DNA of 64,000 bases from CAWDVK01 sp963805715 (lineage in GTDB: Bacteria > Actinomycetota > Actinomycetes > Streptosporangiales > Streptosporangiaceae), in assembly GCA_963805715.1 (NCBI GenBank), contig CAWDVK010000010.1, positions 40,514 to 104,513 on the forward strand, given 5' to 3'. This document shows positions 43,090 to 52,385 of the stretch, piece after piece (position 1 is the stretch's first letter; each line of letters opens with the position of its first letter). A program made the position numbers and the translations under genes. The notes beneath the pieces are model-generated. The model worked only from the letters and a program-made list of their open reading frames with translations, searched no databases and had not been told where the DNA came from.

Positions 43090-44610
43090 CTACTCGCCGG
43101 ACTGCCGGGCGCCGGTCCCGGCCGTCCCGAGCACCCCGCGGCGGAGATTGCGCGCTCCGATGGCCCAGAACACCACCCCGAGCAGCACCATGACCACGAA
43201 CGCACCCAGGGTGGCCCACTCGAAGAACGCCCGGGACACCCCCCAGCTCGCCTGCACCGAGTAGGACTGGCCGAACAGCGCATTGATCGCGCCCGGCCAC
43301 AGCAGCGTGATCGCGGTCACGACCACGAACGCCTCGGTGATGATCGCCGCGATCCAGGCTCCGGGCATCCCGCCCGGTACCCGGTAAGGACGGCGCGCCT
43401 CCGGGTACAGCTTCCGCAGCCGTACCAGGGCCGGGAAGATGAAGAAGTAACTCACCGCGGTCGTGGAGATCGTCAGCGAGAGCATCACCGCGAAGAAGCT
43501 GGCCAGCTTGCCGCTGGTGACCAGGAAGGCGAAGAAGACGAACGCCGACGCGACGATCCCGGACATGATGTTGACCGCGATGGGGGTCCCGAAGCTGGTG
43601 AACCGCCCCATCCATTTCGGGCCCGCGCCGTCCAGCGAGGCGATCGCCTGGGTGCGGTCAGCACCCTCCAGCCAGACCGCCCCGCTGCTCAGCAGCGTCA
43701 CGATGAGCAGGATCGCGAACAGGACGTTCAGCCCGTGCGAGTGGAAGGTGGCGGCCACCGCGCTGTAGGCATCGGCGAAGCCGCTGACCTTCGACAGGCC
43801 AGCCTTCGGGATCACCAGGATGATCCCCAGCACGACCGCCCCGTAGATGATCGCGCACAGGATTCCCGACCGGAGGACCATCTTCGGCACGTCCCGCTGC
43901 GGGTTGCGCATCTCCTCCGCCGCCCCGTTGGACAGCTCGAAGCCCACCCACAGGAACACCATCAGCCCGATCACGTACAGGAACCCGCTCAGTGACGGCT
44001 TGAGATCCGCGGCCGGGGACGCCCCGGCCAGGCCGTGCTCGGTCAGGAACGCGATGAACAGGATGGTGAAGATGGCCACCACCGCGATCTTCACGAACGT
44101 CCCGATGTTCGGCCCCCACTTGCCGATCCGGAACGCGACGATCGCGATCCCGACCGTCACCCAGACGAAGGCCAGGCCCACGAGAATCTCGGCCGTCGTG
44201 CCCAGCGGCTTCTTCAGCACCAGGGCATTGAGCGTGGCGATCGTGGACGCGGTCAGGGTGCCGCCGATCCACGTCGGGTTCGACAGCCAGTACAAGATCG
44301 CGGTCACCGACCCGGGCAGCCGGCCGAACGCCATCCGCGCCCACTCATACGGGCCGCCCTCTACCGGGAACGCCGAGCCGAGCTCGGCGGTCAGCATCCC
44401 GTACGGGATCAGGAAGATGATCAGCGAGATCACCAGCCAGGTGATCGCCTGCGCGCCCGCCTGCGCCGAGGCGGCCACGGTGTCGAAGCCCAGGATGGCG
44501 CAGGCGGTGAACAGCACCAGGTCGAACCGCCCGAGCACCTTGCGTAGCTTGGCCTTCTCCCTGGCCTCGACCGGATTCTCCGCAATGGGAATGGCGCTCG
44601 CTTCGGCCAT
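43090..44610 (-). CDS. APC-family amino acid permease
   Basis: A 506-residue integral membrane protein with about twelve hydrophobic segments. The family features include FDLVLFTACAILGFDTVAAS in helix 1, PYGMLTAELGSAFPVEGGPY, WVGFELSNGAAEEMRNPQRD and a C-terminal LYPEARRPYRVPGG loop. It should carry amino acids or polyamines into or out of the cell. It is convergent with the decarboxylase gene (57 bases apart). Confidence 0.9.
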   Translation of the reverse strand: MAEASAIPIAENPVEAREKAKLRKVLGRFDLVLFTACAILGFDTVAASAQAGAQAITWLVISLIIFLIPYGMLTAELGSAFPVEGGPYEWARMAFGRLPGSVTAILYWLSNPTWIGGTLTASTIATLNALVLKKPLGTTAEILVGLAFVWVTVGIAIVAFRIGKWGPNIGTFVKIAVVAIFTILFIAFLTEHGLAGASPAADLKPSLSGFLYVIGLMVFLWVGFELSNGAAEEMRNPQRDVPKMVLRSGILCAIIYGAVVLGIILVIPKAGLSKVSGFADAYSAVAATFHSHGLNVLFAILLIVTLLSSGAVWLEGADRTQAIASLDGAGPKWMGRFTSFGTPIAVNIMSGIVASAFVFFAFLVTSGKLASFFAVMLSLTISTTAVSYFFIFPALVRLRKLYPEARRPYRVPGGMPGAWIAAIITEAFVVVTAITLLWPGAINALFGQSYSVQASWGVSRAFFEWATLGAFVVMVLLGVVFWAIGARNLRRGVLGTAGTGARQSGE

Positions 44611-44836
44611 TTCCGGGCCTCCCGGGTCAGCTGATATGTGGCAGTCAGCTTAAACCTGCTGGCCGCCGGAGAGAAGATCACGAGGATCACCAGCCTGCCC
44701 AGCACCATCACTGGACTACTGCCCACCACGGCTCAGCGGCCGCACCGAGCCCTGACCCGAGTTTCCGGGATAAGTTGATCTTCGGCTTGTTTCCGCTGGT
44801 CAGCGGGCGCGATGGGCCTGGTGTGGTGTATTACCC

Positions 44837-45052
44837 ATGTCAGCGCCTGGGGGCGTAGCGGCTGAGGCCGAAAATGTCGCTCAGCTTGTCCTGGACGGGG
44901 CGGAGGTCCGCGGCGGAGGGCGGGTCGAGCTGCCGAACCGGGACTACCTGCTCTATGGCGGCCCGGTGGAAGCAGCCCTGGCGACCGTGGGGCTCGGCGG
45001 CGAGCACCAGGTCGCAAACCTGTGGTGCGGCGCACGCTTCCAGGCCGGATAA
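44837..45052 (+). pseudogene. N-terminal fragment of an unknown actinobacterial protein
   Basis: A 71-residue frame from ATG 44837 without a ribosome site. The stretch LVLDGAEVRGGGRVELPNRD then YLLYGGPVEAALATVGLGG and QVANLWC looks like real protein, and reminds me of larger uncharacterised proteins whose next part is missing here. It ends after CGARFQAG. A truncated gene is more likely than a complete one. Confidence 0.35.
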
Positions 45053-45202
45053 GGACCGACACGCAAAGGCCCGTCACCGTGGGCTCTGCGCGTGCACAAC
45101 GGAGCGGGCGGGCGCGCATTCGCCGCGATTTGGGACTTACGCCTATGGCTGCCAGGCTGCTGACCGCGCTGGCCGTTCGGCCCGTTCCGTCATGCATGCT
45201 CA

Positions 45203-45230
45203 GCTTAACACGCTTAACACGCGGTGTAAC
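45203..45230. promoter_or_regulatory. Tandem GCTTAACAC repeats before the HTH gene
   Basis: GCTTAACAC occurs twice in tandem (45203-45211, 45212-45220) and is followed by an inverted relative, GCGGTGTAAC (45221-45230). The AT-rich block lies 30 bases before the start of the HTH gene and could be its operator. Confidence 0.45.
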
Positions 45231-45259
45231 GGACCAAGCACCCAGCGAGATGCGCCAAC

Positions 45260-45706
45260 ATGGCCGCAGGCAGGCTTGACGAGCAGCGAGTCAAGGAGGC
45301 TGCTCAGGTCCTGCTTGAGCACCGGCGACACGAGCTGCCAAGCATCTCGGCAGCAGTGGCTGCCCGCCTGCTAGGGGTCTCCCGCACGACGGTCGAGTCA
45401 TGGCGGCAGGCAGGCGTTCTCCTTTCAGCACCGGTTAGACGGCGACGTCACGAGGTCACGATCGATAGCCTCGTCCGTTTGCAGGTTCTGCTGGAAGAAC
45501 TCCGCCGGCTTGGGAAAGGCCGTGAGCTTCGGGACTACGTATGGTGGTCCGCTCAAGACGCCGCCGACTGCGCCGACGGAAAGCTTGCCGAGGCGCTGCG
45601 CCAGCTGCGCGCCGGAGAGCTCGGCGATGAGTATGTGCCTTCAGAAGAAGATCTTGACTGGGCGTGCCGTGACCTCGATGATCCCACGGCACGGGAGGAA
45701 CGCTGA
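45260..45706 (+). CDS. Helix-turn-helix protein
   Basis: A 148-residue protein. Residues 27-60 contain a helix-turn-helix like those of excisionases and antitoxins (SISAAVAARLLGVSRTTVES and WRQAGVLLSAPVRRRRHEVT). The C-terminal half is helical and acidic (DLDWACRDLDDPTAREER). The promoter region has tandem repeats suited to autoregulation. A partner gene in the next 200 bases would be expected, but only a transposase-like remnant is found there. Confidence 0.65.
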   Translation: MAAGRLDEQRVKEAAQVLLEHRRHELPSISAAVAARLLGVSRTTVESWRQAGVLLSAPVRRRRHEVTIDSLVRLQVLLEELRRLGKGRELRDYVWWSAQDAADCADGKLAEALRQLRAGELGDEYVPSEEDLDWACRDLDDPTAREER

Positions 45707-45814
45707 CGGTAGCGACTGTGCCTACGCAGCTGGCCCGCCGGCAGATCGCGTCCATGCGCGGCAAGGCCAAGGCTTCCCTGATCTTAGCCGTCGACGACAT
45801 ACGCCGGCGCGGAT

Positions 45815-45985
45815 GTGCGACGGCGGGCGTACGGCTGGCAGGAGATCACTGCAGCTCACGCTGCCCGCATCCTAGAGCAGGTCACGCCGTCCGGGCCGGT
45901 CGCGGCGGTGCGCCGCGAGCTGGCCGCCCAGCTCCCGGGGGACCTGCGAGGCCTGGATGCCCAGCTCCGCGAGAGCGATGAGCTC
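45815..45985 (+). pseudogene. IS110-family transposase fragment
   Basis: The translation YGWQEITAAHAARILEQVTP, then SGPVAAVRRELAAQLPGD and LRGLDAQLRESDE, resembles the coiled middle part of IS110-family transposases just before the conserved GVGP motif, which is missing. The DEDD and Ser-containing catalytic parts are absent. This is a fragment left by an old insertion. Confidence 0.5.
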
Positions 45986-46039
45986 AGTCCGCCCGGCTCA
46001 TCTGATCGCTGTCGGGGGCAGAGAGAGGAGCACGTCACC

Positions 46040-46270
46040 ATGGCCGAGCAGGCGCCGCCGTGGCCGAAGCAGGGACCTGCGTCGTACTTCCCGTCCATCG
46101 AGAGGAAGTACGGGCGCTCGATCGCGGAGTGGCAGCAGATCATCGCGGGCTGCGGCCTCGACAAGCACATGGCCATCGTGGGGTGCCTGAAGTCCGAGCA
46201 TGGCATGGGGCACGGGCACGCCAACGCGCTCGTCGGCTGGACGCTGGCAGGCAACGTCGCCATGCCGTGA
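46040..46270 (+). CDS. DUF4287 protein
   Basis: A 76-residue protein starting at 46040 behind GAGAGGAG. It contains the DUF4287 core ASYFPSIERKYGRSIAEWQQ followed by KHMAIVGCLKSEHGMGHGHA and NALVGWTLAG. These small helical proteins are of unknown function and often occur alone or fused to DUF5655. It is complete. Confidence 0.88.
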   Translation: MAEQAPPWPKQGPASYFPSIERKYGRSIAEWQQIIAGCGLDKHMAIVGCLKSEHGMGHGHANALVGWTLAGNVAMP

Positions 46271-46427
46271 GGCTGCGCGGGAGCCTCTCCTCGGCGGCCG
46301 GGCGGAGTGGCGCCGCGCTCTGGCACGCGGCCAGAGCGCAACGGCGCGCGTACTTGCGCCTGAAGGTTCCGCTGGCCAGCGCCGCCGTGACCGCAGCCCC
46401 GGCCTGAGGCTGCGGTCACGGGGACGA

Positions 46428-47807
46428 TCACTGCGCGGCGGACGGCGTGTGGATGAGTTTCTTGTTGACGAACTCGTCGATGCCCAGCGGGCCGAGCTCG
46501 CGGCCGACACCGGATCGCTTGGTGCCGCCAAAAGGTAGCTCCGGGCCGCCGAGTTCGGCAGTGTTGACCCAGGCCATCCCGACGTCGAGCCGGTCGGCGA
46601 CACCCAGGGCCAGCTTCTCGTCGCTGCAGAAGACGGCTCCGCCGAGGCCGAACGCGCTGCTGTTAGCCAGCTCCACCGCTTCATCGGCGTCGGCCACCCG
46701 GTAGACCACTGCGGCCGGGCCGAACAGCTCCTCCCGGTAGGCCCGCATGTCGGGGGTCACGCCCGATAGCACGGTCGCCTCCACGAATGCGCCCGGCCCG
46801 TCGATGCGATGCCCGCCGAGGTGGACCGTTGCGCCCTTACTGACCGCGTCGTCGATCTGGGCCATCAGGTTGCGCGCCGCCTGCTCCGAGGACAGCGGCC
46901 CGTAGCTCGTCGCCGGGTCGGTCGGATCCCCGGTCACGTAGCTGGACATCGCGGCCGTGAACTCGCGCATGAAGTCGTCGTAGATGGCATCGGCCACGAT
47001 CATCCGCTTGGATGCATTGCAGGCCTGGCCGCCGTTCTCCATCCTGGCCGCTGCTGCCGTCCTGGCCACCTTCGGCAGATCGGCACCGTCCAGCACGATG
47101 AACGGATCCGAGCCGCCAAGCTCCAGCACAACCTTCTTCAGGTTCTGCCCGGCCACAGCGGCCACGGCCGACCCGGCCCGCTCACTGCCGGTCACCGACA
47201 CCCCGGCGATGCGGGGGTCCGCGACCATGCCGGCGACCTGCTCGTTGCTCGCGAAGATGTTGATATAGGCGTCTTCTGGCAGCCCGGCATCGCGGAACAA
47301 CTGCTCCATGGCCAGGGCTGACTCCGGGCACTGCGGCGCATGCTTGAGCACGATGGTGTTGCCGATCATCAGGTTCGGCGCTGCGAACCGGGCGACCTGG
47401 TAATACGGGTAGTTCCACGGCATGATGCCCAGCAGCGCGCCGATCGGGGTCTTGCGCACCCACGCCGTGCCCGGCAGGTCAGAGGCCAGCGGCTGGTCCT
47501 GCAGGAGCGCCGCCCCGTTGTCGGCGTAGTACTCGTAGATGGCCGCAACGAACCGCAGTTCTCCCTTGGCGGCCTTGGTGACCTTACCCATCTCCCGGGT
47601 GATGATCGCGGCCAGTTCGGTGGAGCGGTCGCGATACAGCCGGGAGACCCGGCGCAGGATCCCGGCGCGCTCTTCCATCGGAGTTCGCCGCCACGAGGTG
47701 TAGCCCCGTTCGGCTCTCCCCAGCACGTCACTGATCTCTGCGCCAGTCGCCGTCGGGTACTCACTTTCAACCTTCCCGGTGGCCGGGTTCACTACCTGGT
47801 ACATCAT
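46428..47807 (-). CDS. Aldehyde dehydrogenase, succinate-semialdehyde dehydrogenase type
   Basis: A 459-residue NAD(P)-dependent aldehyde dehydrogenase. Catalytic Cys263 lies in NGGQACNASKR, Glu229 in LELGGSD, and the cofactor-binding Asn in MPWNYPYYQ. The MMYQVVNPATG start and the overall length fit the short succinate-semialdehyde dehydrogenase branch; the true aldehyde is unproven. GGAGG is eight bases before the ATG at 47807. The upstream region has four copies of the same six-base motif, which may be regulatory. Confidence 0.88.
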   Translation of the reverse strand: MMYQVVNPATGKVESEYPTATGAEISDVLGRAERGYTSWRRTPMEERAGILRRVSRLYRDRSTELAAIITREMGKVTKAAKGELRFVAAIYEYYADNGAALLQDQPLASDLPGTAWVRKTPIGALLGIMPWNYPYYQVARFAAPNLMIGNTIVLKHAPQCPESALAMEQLFRDAGLPEDAYINIFASNEQVAGMVADPRIAGVSVTGSERAGSAVAAVAGQNLKKVVLELGGSDPFIVLDGADLPKVARTAAAARMENGGQACNASKRMIVADAIYDDFMREFTAAMSSYVTGDPTDPATSYGPLSSEQAARNLMAQIDDAVSKGATVHLGGHRIDGPGAFVEATVLSGVTPDMRAYREELFGPAAVVYRVADADEAVELANSSAFGLGGAVFCSDEKLALGVADRLDVGMAWVNTAELGGPELPFGGTKRSGVGRELGPLGIDEFVNKKLIHTPSAAQ

Positions 47808-47850
47808 CGAGCCTGCCTCCGTACAACATCGGGTCCGTCCATTACACGCC

Positions 47851-47993
47851 TGTTGCGCGTTCTCCAGGGGTCCCGGGCCTGTTGCACGACGTGGCACCGG
47901 AAGCTCCGCGGAGAGCTTCTGCAACACACGTCGTGCTCGTTGTCGCTGCTGGTCTGACGCCCGCCGTCTCGGAACGGGGCGTCTGGCGCAACA
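47851..47993. promoter_or_regulatory. Repeated TGTTGC/GCAACA motif upstream of the aldehyde dehydrogenase
   Basis: TGTTGC is at 47851-47856 and 47880-47885; the reverse form GCAACA is at 47921-47926 and 47988-47993. Two of these lie in longer relatives, TGTTGCACGACG and GCAACACACGTCG, which are imperfect inverted repeats of each other. They flank the expected promoter of the minus-strand gene. Confidence 0.4.
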
Positions 47994-48539
47994 CCTGTGG
48001 CGTGACTACCCGATGTTGATCATTCTTCTACTAGGGCAATTCGCGAAGACGTCCTATTCGTCTCGTTGCAGACCCCTGGAGAATCGGCATCACTCGTCAT
48101 GAGTGCCGAACGTCGCTCCTGATGAATATGGACAGATCGTATGAGGCTGACCGAAACCCTTCGGCGATGGTCACGGTGACGCTGTCATGCTCGCCGTGAC
48201 GCTTCTGCTTGACCGAGACCTGGGCCTGGGGGCACCCGGTGTGCCTGCCCGGTGCCGACGTTTCGTCACAGACCATCACGGTCCGGCAGCGACGAACCGC
48301 ACGATATCCGCCGATCGGCGCGAATACACCGATCACGCTGTCGCTTGAACTGGGCGCGCACGAACGGCCGTTCGGTACCGCGAGCGTGCCAGGCGGAACC
48401 GACGGCGGCGTCGATCGCGCAGATGCGCGTCCGCCGTTTGTGATGCCGAGGTGTCCGCTTCCAGCTCTCGCCTGCCGGCCAGGGGGCCGCGAATCCGGGT
48501 CAGGCCGCAGCATCGGAGTCCTGAGCGCGGTGTCATGGC
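47994..48539. other. Intergenic region, nothing recognised
   Basis: About 545 bases without a credible gene. Frames on both strands give Arg/Cys-rich or broken translations. GC content is lower than in neighbouring genes in parts. It may hold a degraded insertion, but no motif was recognised. Confidence 0.4.
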
Positions 48540-49061
48540 TCACGACGGGATGCCGGGCGGCCCCAGGATGTCGAGGCCGTACTCCGCAGCGATAGCGGCC
48601 ATTCGGCCTGGGTCGGGTGGGACACTCGGTCGCGGCGGCAGCGTGAGGGATTGGGCTGGCTCGGCGCAGGAGCGCATGAAGCCCTCAAAGCCAGCCGGCT
48701 CGGTCACCAGCAAGAACCGGGCACCGCCTGCTGAACTGACGGTGAAGGTGTGCGGCGTGCCCTGCGGGCCGAACACGAACGATCCGGCTGGTGCCCGGAC
48801 CACCTGGCCGCCGACCCAGACGATCAGCTCGCCGTCGAGGACATAGAACCACTCGCTCTCGCGGTGATGCACATGCAACGGTGAGCCTGAGTCCTTCGGG
48901 CCGGAGTGGAGGATGACCGCGACGCGACCGCCGGTTTCCTCGGCGGAGGCCTTGATAGTGGCCAGGAAGTCCATGAACCAGAGCGCCTCTCCCTCGCCAG
49001 GCCGCAATGCGATCGGGCTAGGTGCAGGGCCGTGATTGGTGGCCACGTGACTGGTACTCAT
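48540..49061 (-). CDS. Cupin-domain protein
   Basis: A 173-residue protein starting at 49061 with GAAGGAG upstream. The conserved cupin motif 1 is PLHVHHRESEWFYVLDGE with two His and a Glu, and motif 2 is PQGTPHTFTV with the third His. A metal-bound small enzyme or binding protein is expected. The protein ends with a Pro-rich stretch. It follows the SRPBCC gene on the same strand by 86 bases and may share its transcript. Confidence 0.86.
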   Translation of the reverse strand: MSTSHVATNHGPAPSPIALRPGEGEALWFMDFLATIKASAEETGGRVAVILHSGPKDSGSPLHVHHRESEWFYVLDGELIVWVGGQVVRAPAGSFVFGPQGTPHTFTVSSAGGARFLLVTEPAGFEGFMRSCAEPAQSLTLPPRPSVPPDPGRMAAIAAEYGLDILGPPGIPS

Positions 49062-49147
49062 AGGAAGATCTCCTTCCGGCTTGTTCCAGGCGGCGGACCG
49101 CGAGACCGGCTCAGGCGCCGGGCGGAACGCAGGCTGGCCGGGCATCA

Positions 49148-49654
49148 TCATGGCTGGGCTGGCGAGCCCGCTAGTGCCTCGGCGGCGGTCTTGAGCCGCC
49201 CGAGCGTGTGGCCCATGGCCTCGTGCAACTCGCGGTGCCGGTTGGTCGGAATGTCGAGCAACCGGGCCCAGGCCGGGATCCACCGGACCTCGTATGACTC
49301 AGTGACGCGGGTGCCACCCTCGACGGTCTCGAAGCGGTACCGCCACACAGTGGACTCGCGGCCGCCCTCCTCGGTGACGAAGGCAAACTCCCGGCCGGGG
49401 TCAGCCGCCAGGACGCGGCCATGCCGCGACCAGCGCATCATGCCGAACGGGCCGCCCCTGTTGTGGCCGACGAACCTGTCGCCCGCGGCCGCGACGGTCG
49501 TGCCGCCAGCCCACTCGACTCGCTCGCACTCCGGGCTCCACTCCCCCATCCGGGGCAGATCGGAGACCAGGTCGTAGATCCGGTCAGGGCTGGCGCCGAT
49601 GACAGTCTGGCGGCTGTCCTGGGTAAGCCACCACCGTCCGTTGCTGGCGAGCAT
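49148..49654 (-). CDS. SRPBCC-family ligand-binding protein
   Basis: A 168-residue START/SRPBCC-like protein: TVIGASPDRIYDLVSDLPRM, then GEWSPECERVEWAGG, WSRHGRVLAADPGREFAFVT and VWRYRFETVEGGTRVTESYE. These form a hydrophobic pocket used for lipids, aromatic intermediates or as a coenzyme-Q-binding type. The start at 49654 has GAGGGGAAAG. It is divergent from the truncated TetR gene and may once have been its target. Confidence 0.86.
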   Translation of the reverse strand: MLASNGRWWLTQDSRQTVIGASPDRIYDLVSDLPRMGEWSPECERVEWAGGTTVAAAGDRFVGHNRGGPFGMMRWSRHGRVLAADPGREFAFVTEEGGRESTVWRYRFETVEGGTRVTESYEVRWIPAWARLLDIPTNRHRELHEAMGHTLGRLKTAAEALAGSPAQP

Positions 49655-49659
49655 CGCTT

Positions 49660-50036
49660 TCCCCTCAGCCGAGGCGTTCGCCCCCAGCGCGGAGATGGTC
49701 GTTCTGCAACGTGCCGCGATGGCCGACGCCGTCGCGGCCGGGCAGCTCGGCCCGGAGGCAGACTCCGACGAGGCCATCGATCTTGTCTCCACGCTGATCG
49801 TCGGAGTGCTCAGCCAGGCAATAGCCAACGAGCCCGGCCTCGGCTGGGGCGAGGGCCGCTTCACTACGCAGTTCCCGAGACTGATGAAGCTCCTGATCGC
49901 CGCATACCCGCCGAGACCCCGGCCGCAGTCACAAGCAGAAACGAGCGATCCTGCCGGCGCCGGCGGACCGGCGGCAGTGACCTCGGTGCTCTCGGCTGAA
50001 TCGCAGCCGACCGTCACCGTCGGCGCGCACACGTAG
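49660..50036 (+). pseudogene. C-terminal fragment of a TetR regulator
   Basis: Only the ligand-binding C-terminal half is present: AAMADAVAAGQLGPEADSDE, AIDLVSTLIVGVLSQAIANE and GRFTTQFPRLMKLLIAAYPP, followed by a non-conserved tail. The DNA-binding N-terminus is absent; the sequence runs directly into the start region of the SRPBCC gene on the other strand. The gene has been truncated from its 5' side and cannot bind DNA. Confidence 0.6.
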
Positions 50037-50480
50037 CCGCCGCTCGGCGCGGACGCCAGATTCACGTCGGCCCAGCTCGCCTTCGTCCATATCGGCCTGT
50101 TCTGTAGTGTTTTCGGCCGCCAGCCCCGCCGCTGCTGGCACGAGTCACGCGCAAGGCGTCGTGGACGTAGCCAGGCAAGGGTCTTCGGCAGCGTAAGGAA
50201 ATCCCTTTTTCTTTCCGCCTGTACTGTTCCGCCTCAGGGTCGCGGGTCAGGTCGAGGTGCAGGGTCTGCGCGGGCCGCCCAGCCGAATGCCACCGGGGGC
50301 TTTGATCCTGGTTCCGGTGACCGCGGCTGGCCGCCGAAGACCAGCTCATACTGTGGCCCAATGAGATCTGGCCACTAAAGATCGCTGCCCTGGTCGTCCT
50401 CCACGCCAGCTGCCTGCCCGACCCGGGCGGCCGCTACCTATGCCGCGGCCGGGGCGCTGCCTCAGCCGCCGCCCTGACGG
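50037..50480. other. Intergenic region, nothing recognised
   Basis: About 440 bases with no convincing gene, repeat or RNA. Translations are Arg/His-rich. The promoter of the patatin gene is not here because that gene reads toward this gap. Confidence 0.4.
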
Positions 50481-51340
50481 CTAGGAGGCGGCCGACCCGC
50501 CGTCGCCCTGCCAGACTGCCCGGACCACAGCCGCTTCCACCGCGGCCTGGGCCCGGCCGGCCGCCGCCGCTGCCGCCCGCCGCGACAGGTCAAGCACGTT
50601 GTGCCCGATGGCGTGCACGGCCGCGCGGTCGGGCCGCACAAGCACGACCCGCGCCCCGGCCGCCGTGAGCGCTGCCGCCTGCCGGCGGGGACTGGTCAAG
50701 TGGCCGGCGCCCTTGGCCACCGGCGCCACGATAACCACCCGCTCATATCCGGCCGCCAGGTCGGCGTTGGCTACCGAGCGCACGCCGCCGTCCACGAAAC
50801 GGCGATCCCCGATGGTGACCGGCGGCCAGACTCCGGGCACCGCGCAGCTGGCGCCCACCGCATCCACCAGGCCGGCGTCACCGGCGGAATCGAACACCAT
50901 GGACTCGCCGGTTCGCGCGTCCACAGCGGTGATCTTGAGGTTCCTGGCGGGCCAGTCGCTGGCGGGCAGCCGGGCCTCGATCACCTTGCGCGGCCGGCCT
51001 CGGGCATGGTGCGTGCGGCTAGCGCCCAGTGGCCGACACGGGCCCGCGCCCGCACCGGGTCCCGGCTGGTGCTCATGATCCATATCAGCCTGCCGATGAT
51101 GGCCCAGCCCATCCGGGCGGCGGGCTCGGGCGCCGGCGGCGCGAGCTGGGCCTGGTACAGCGCCTCAAGTTCCTGGCCGGAGGCGATGTCAGCACCGACA
51201 ACCGAGCCGGCCGATGTCCCGATGATCACGTCAGCCGCGGCCAGGTCGATGCCCAGTCCGGCCAGCCCGGTGATCAGGCCGATCTCCCAGGCGACGCCGG
51301 TGACGCCGCCGCCGCCCAGAACAAGCGCGCGTCTGTCCAT
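50481..51340 (-). CDS. Patatin-like phospholipase, reading frame interrupted
   Basis: The first part (start 51340) carries the oxyanion loop LVLGGGGVTGVAWEIG and the nucleophile Ser43 in GTSAGS, then ends early in TMPEAGRAR. The second part, in another frame, continues RKVIEARLPASDWPARNLKI and carries DGGVRS with the catalytic Asp, ending at 50481. Adding one base in the GCGCGGCC region at 50987-50994 joins both into one patatin-like acyl hydrolase of about 285 residues. Either the assembly dropped a C or the gene is inactive. It would cleave lipid acyl chains in the cytoplasm. Confidence 0.78.
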
Positions 51341-51764
51341 GAGTGTCTTCCTACACCAATTCGGTGCACTGGCCTGGCGATCCGGCCGCTGGTGCGCCGG
51401 ACCGTGACGAGCTCACCCCCGGCAAGCAGCGCATACCCGCCGCCGCTCGGCTTTCCGAGCGGGCATCACGCTCCGTCATGAACGTTCGGCTTACTTGGAG
51501 CGCCAACCCGCCGATCGGCGCGGCTCCGGGATATCGGTGCTCGCCAGTTGCGGCGCGCGGGAACGGGTGGTCTGCGCGGTCCGGGTTACTCGGCGCTGCC
51601 GGCTTTCTCCGTGCGTCTTTCTCGGCTCTGGGGTACGGATGGTCACTGCCCGGGACGGTGACGCGCTCCGCGAAAGCCGGGCTGGTGACGGGCTTCACCG
51701 CCGCGCTGCCTGGTCGCAGGGCGCGTCCCCGGGCGGGTGAGATGGCAGGTTCGCGGGTCGTGGT
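51341..51764. other. Intergenic region, nothing recognised
   Basis: A 420-base gap between two minus-strand genes. It should hold the patatin promoter; no clear motif was seen. Translations in all frames are of low protein character. Confidence 0.4.
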
Positions 51765-52385
51765 TCACTCGAACCCGGAGGTGTCGCCTGCTCCGCGCCG
51801 CAGGATCTCGGGTGTTTCCTGGGAGAAGTCGATGACCGTGGTGGGCTCGGTGCCGCAGTCGCCGGAGTCGATCACCGCGTCCACGGCGTGGCCGAGCTGG
51901 CCGGCGATCTCCCATCCCTGGGTCATGGGCTCGTCCTGGCCGGGCAGCAGCAGGGTGCTCGAGACGAGCGGCTCACCGAGTTCGGCGAGCAGCGCCTGGG
52001 CTACCGCGTGCCGGGGGATCCGCGCCCCGACGGTCTTCTTTCCCGGGTGCTGCAGCCGGCGCGGTACCTCCCTGGTCGCCGGCAGGATGAAGGTATAGCT
52101 GCCGGGGGTGGCCGCCTTGATAGCCCGGAACACCCGGTTGCTGACGTACACGAACTGGCCGAGCTGGGCGAAGTCCTGGCACACCAGCGTGAGGTGGTGC
52201 CGGTCATCAAGGTGGCGGATCGCCCTGATCCTGGTCATGCCGTCCTTGTTGCCGAGCTGGCAGCCCAGCGCGTAGCAGGAGTCCGTCGGGTAGGCGATCA
52301 CGCCGCCCGCGCGGACGATACCGGCGATCTGGACAATCGCGCGCCGCTGCGGGCTGGCCGGATGGATATCGAAGTACCGGGCCAC
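51765..52385 (-). CDS. YciO/YrdC-family (Sua5-like) protein
   Basis: A 206-residue protein with the YrdC fold: IAGIVRAGGVIAYPTDSCYA, LGCQLGNKDGM, HHLTLVCQDFAQLGQFVYVS, PGSYTFILPATREVP and VGARIPRH. Family members such as TsaC/Sua5 make threonylcarbamoyl-adenylate for tRNA; the YciO branch, to which the KKTVGARIPRH form belongs, is of less certain role. The positively charged pocket residues are present. It is a single gene. Confidence 0.87.
   Translation of the reverse strand: MARYFDIHPASPQRRAIVQIAGIVRAGGVIAYPTDSCYALGCQLGNKDGMTRIRAIRHLDDRHHLTLVCQDFAQLGQFVYVSNRVFRAIKAATPGSYTFILPATREVPRRLQHPGKKTVGARIPRHAVAQALLAELGEPLVSSTLLLPGQDEPMTQGWEIAGQLGHAVDAVIDSGDCGTEPTTVIDFSQETPEILRRGAGDTSGFE

Noticed and set aside
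48097..48543. Minus-strand frame of 148 codons, possible transposase piece
   Set aside because: No transposase motif appears in any frame, and the composition is not protein-like.
51768..51782. Plus-strand TCGAACCCGGAG, resembling a reverse tRNA T-loop
   Set aside because: It codes for the C-terminus of the YciO-type protein, and no cloverleaf can be drawn around it.
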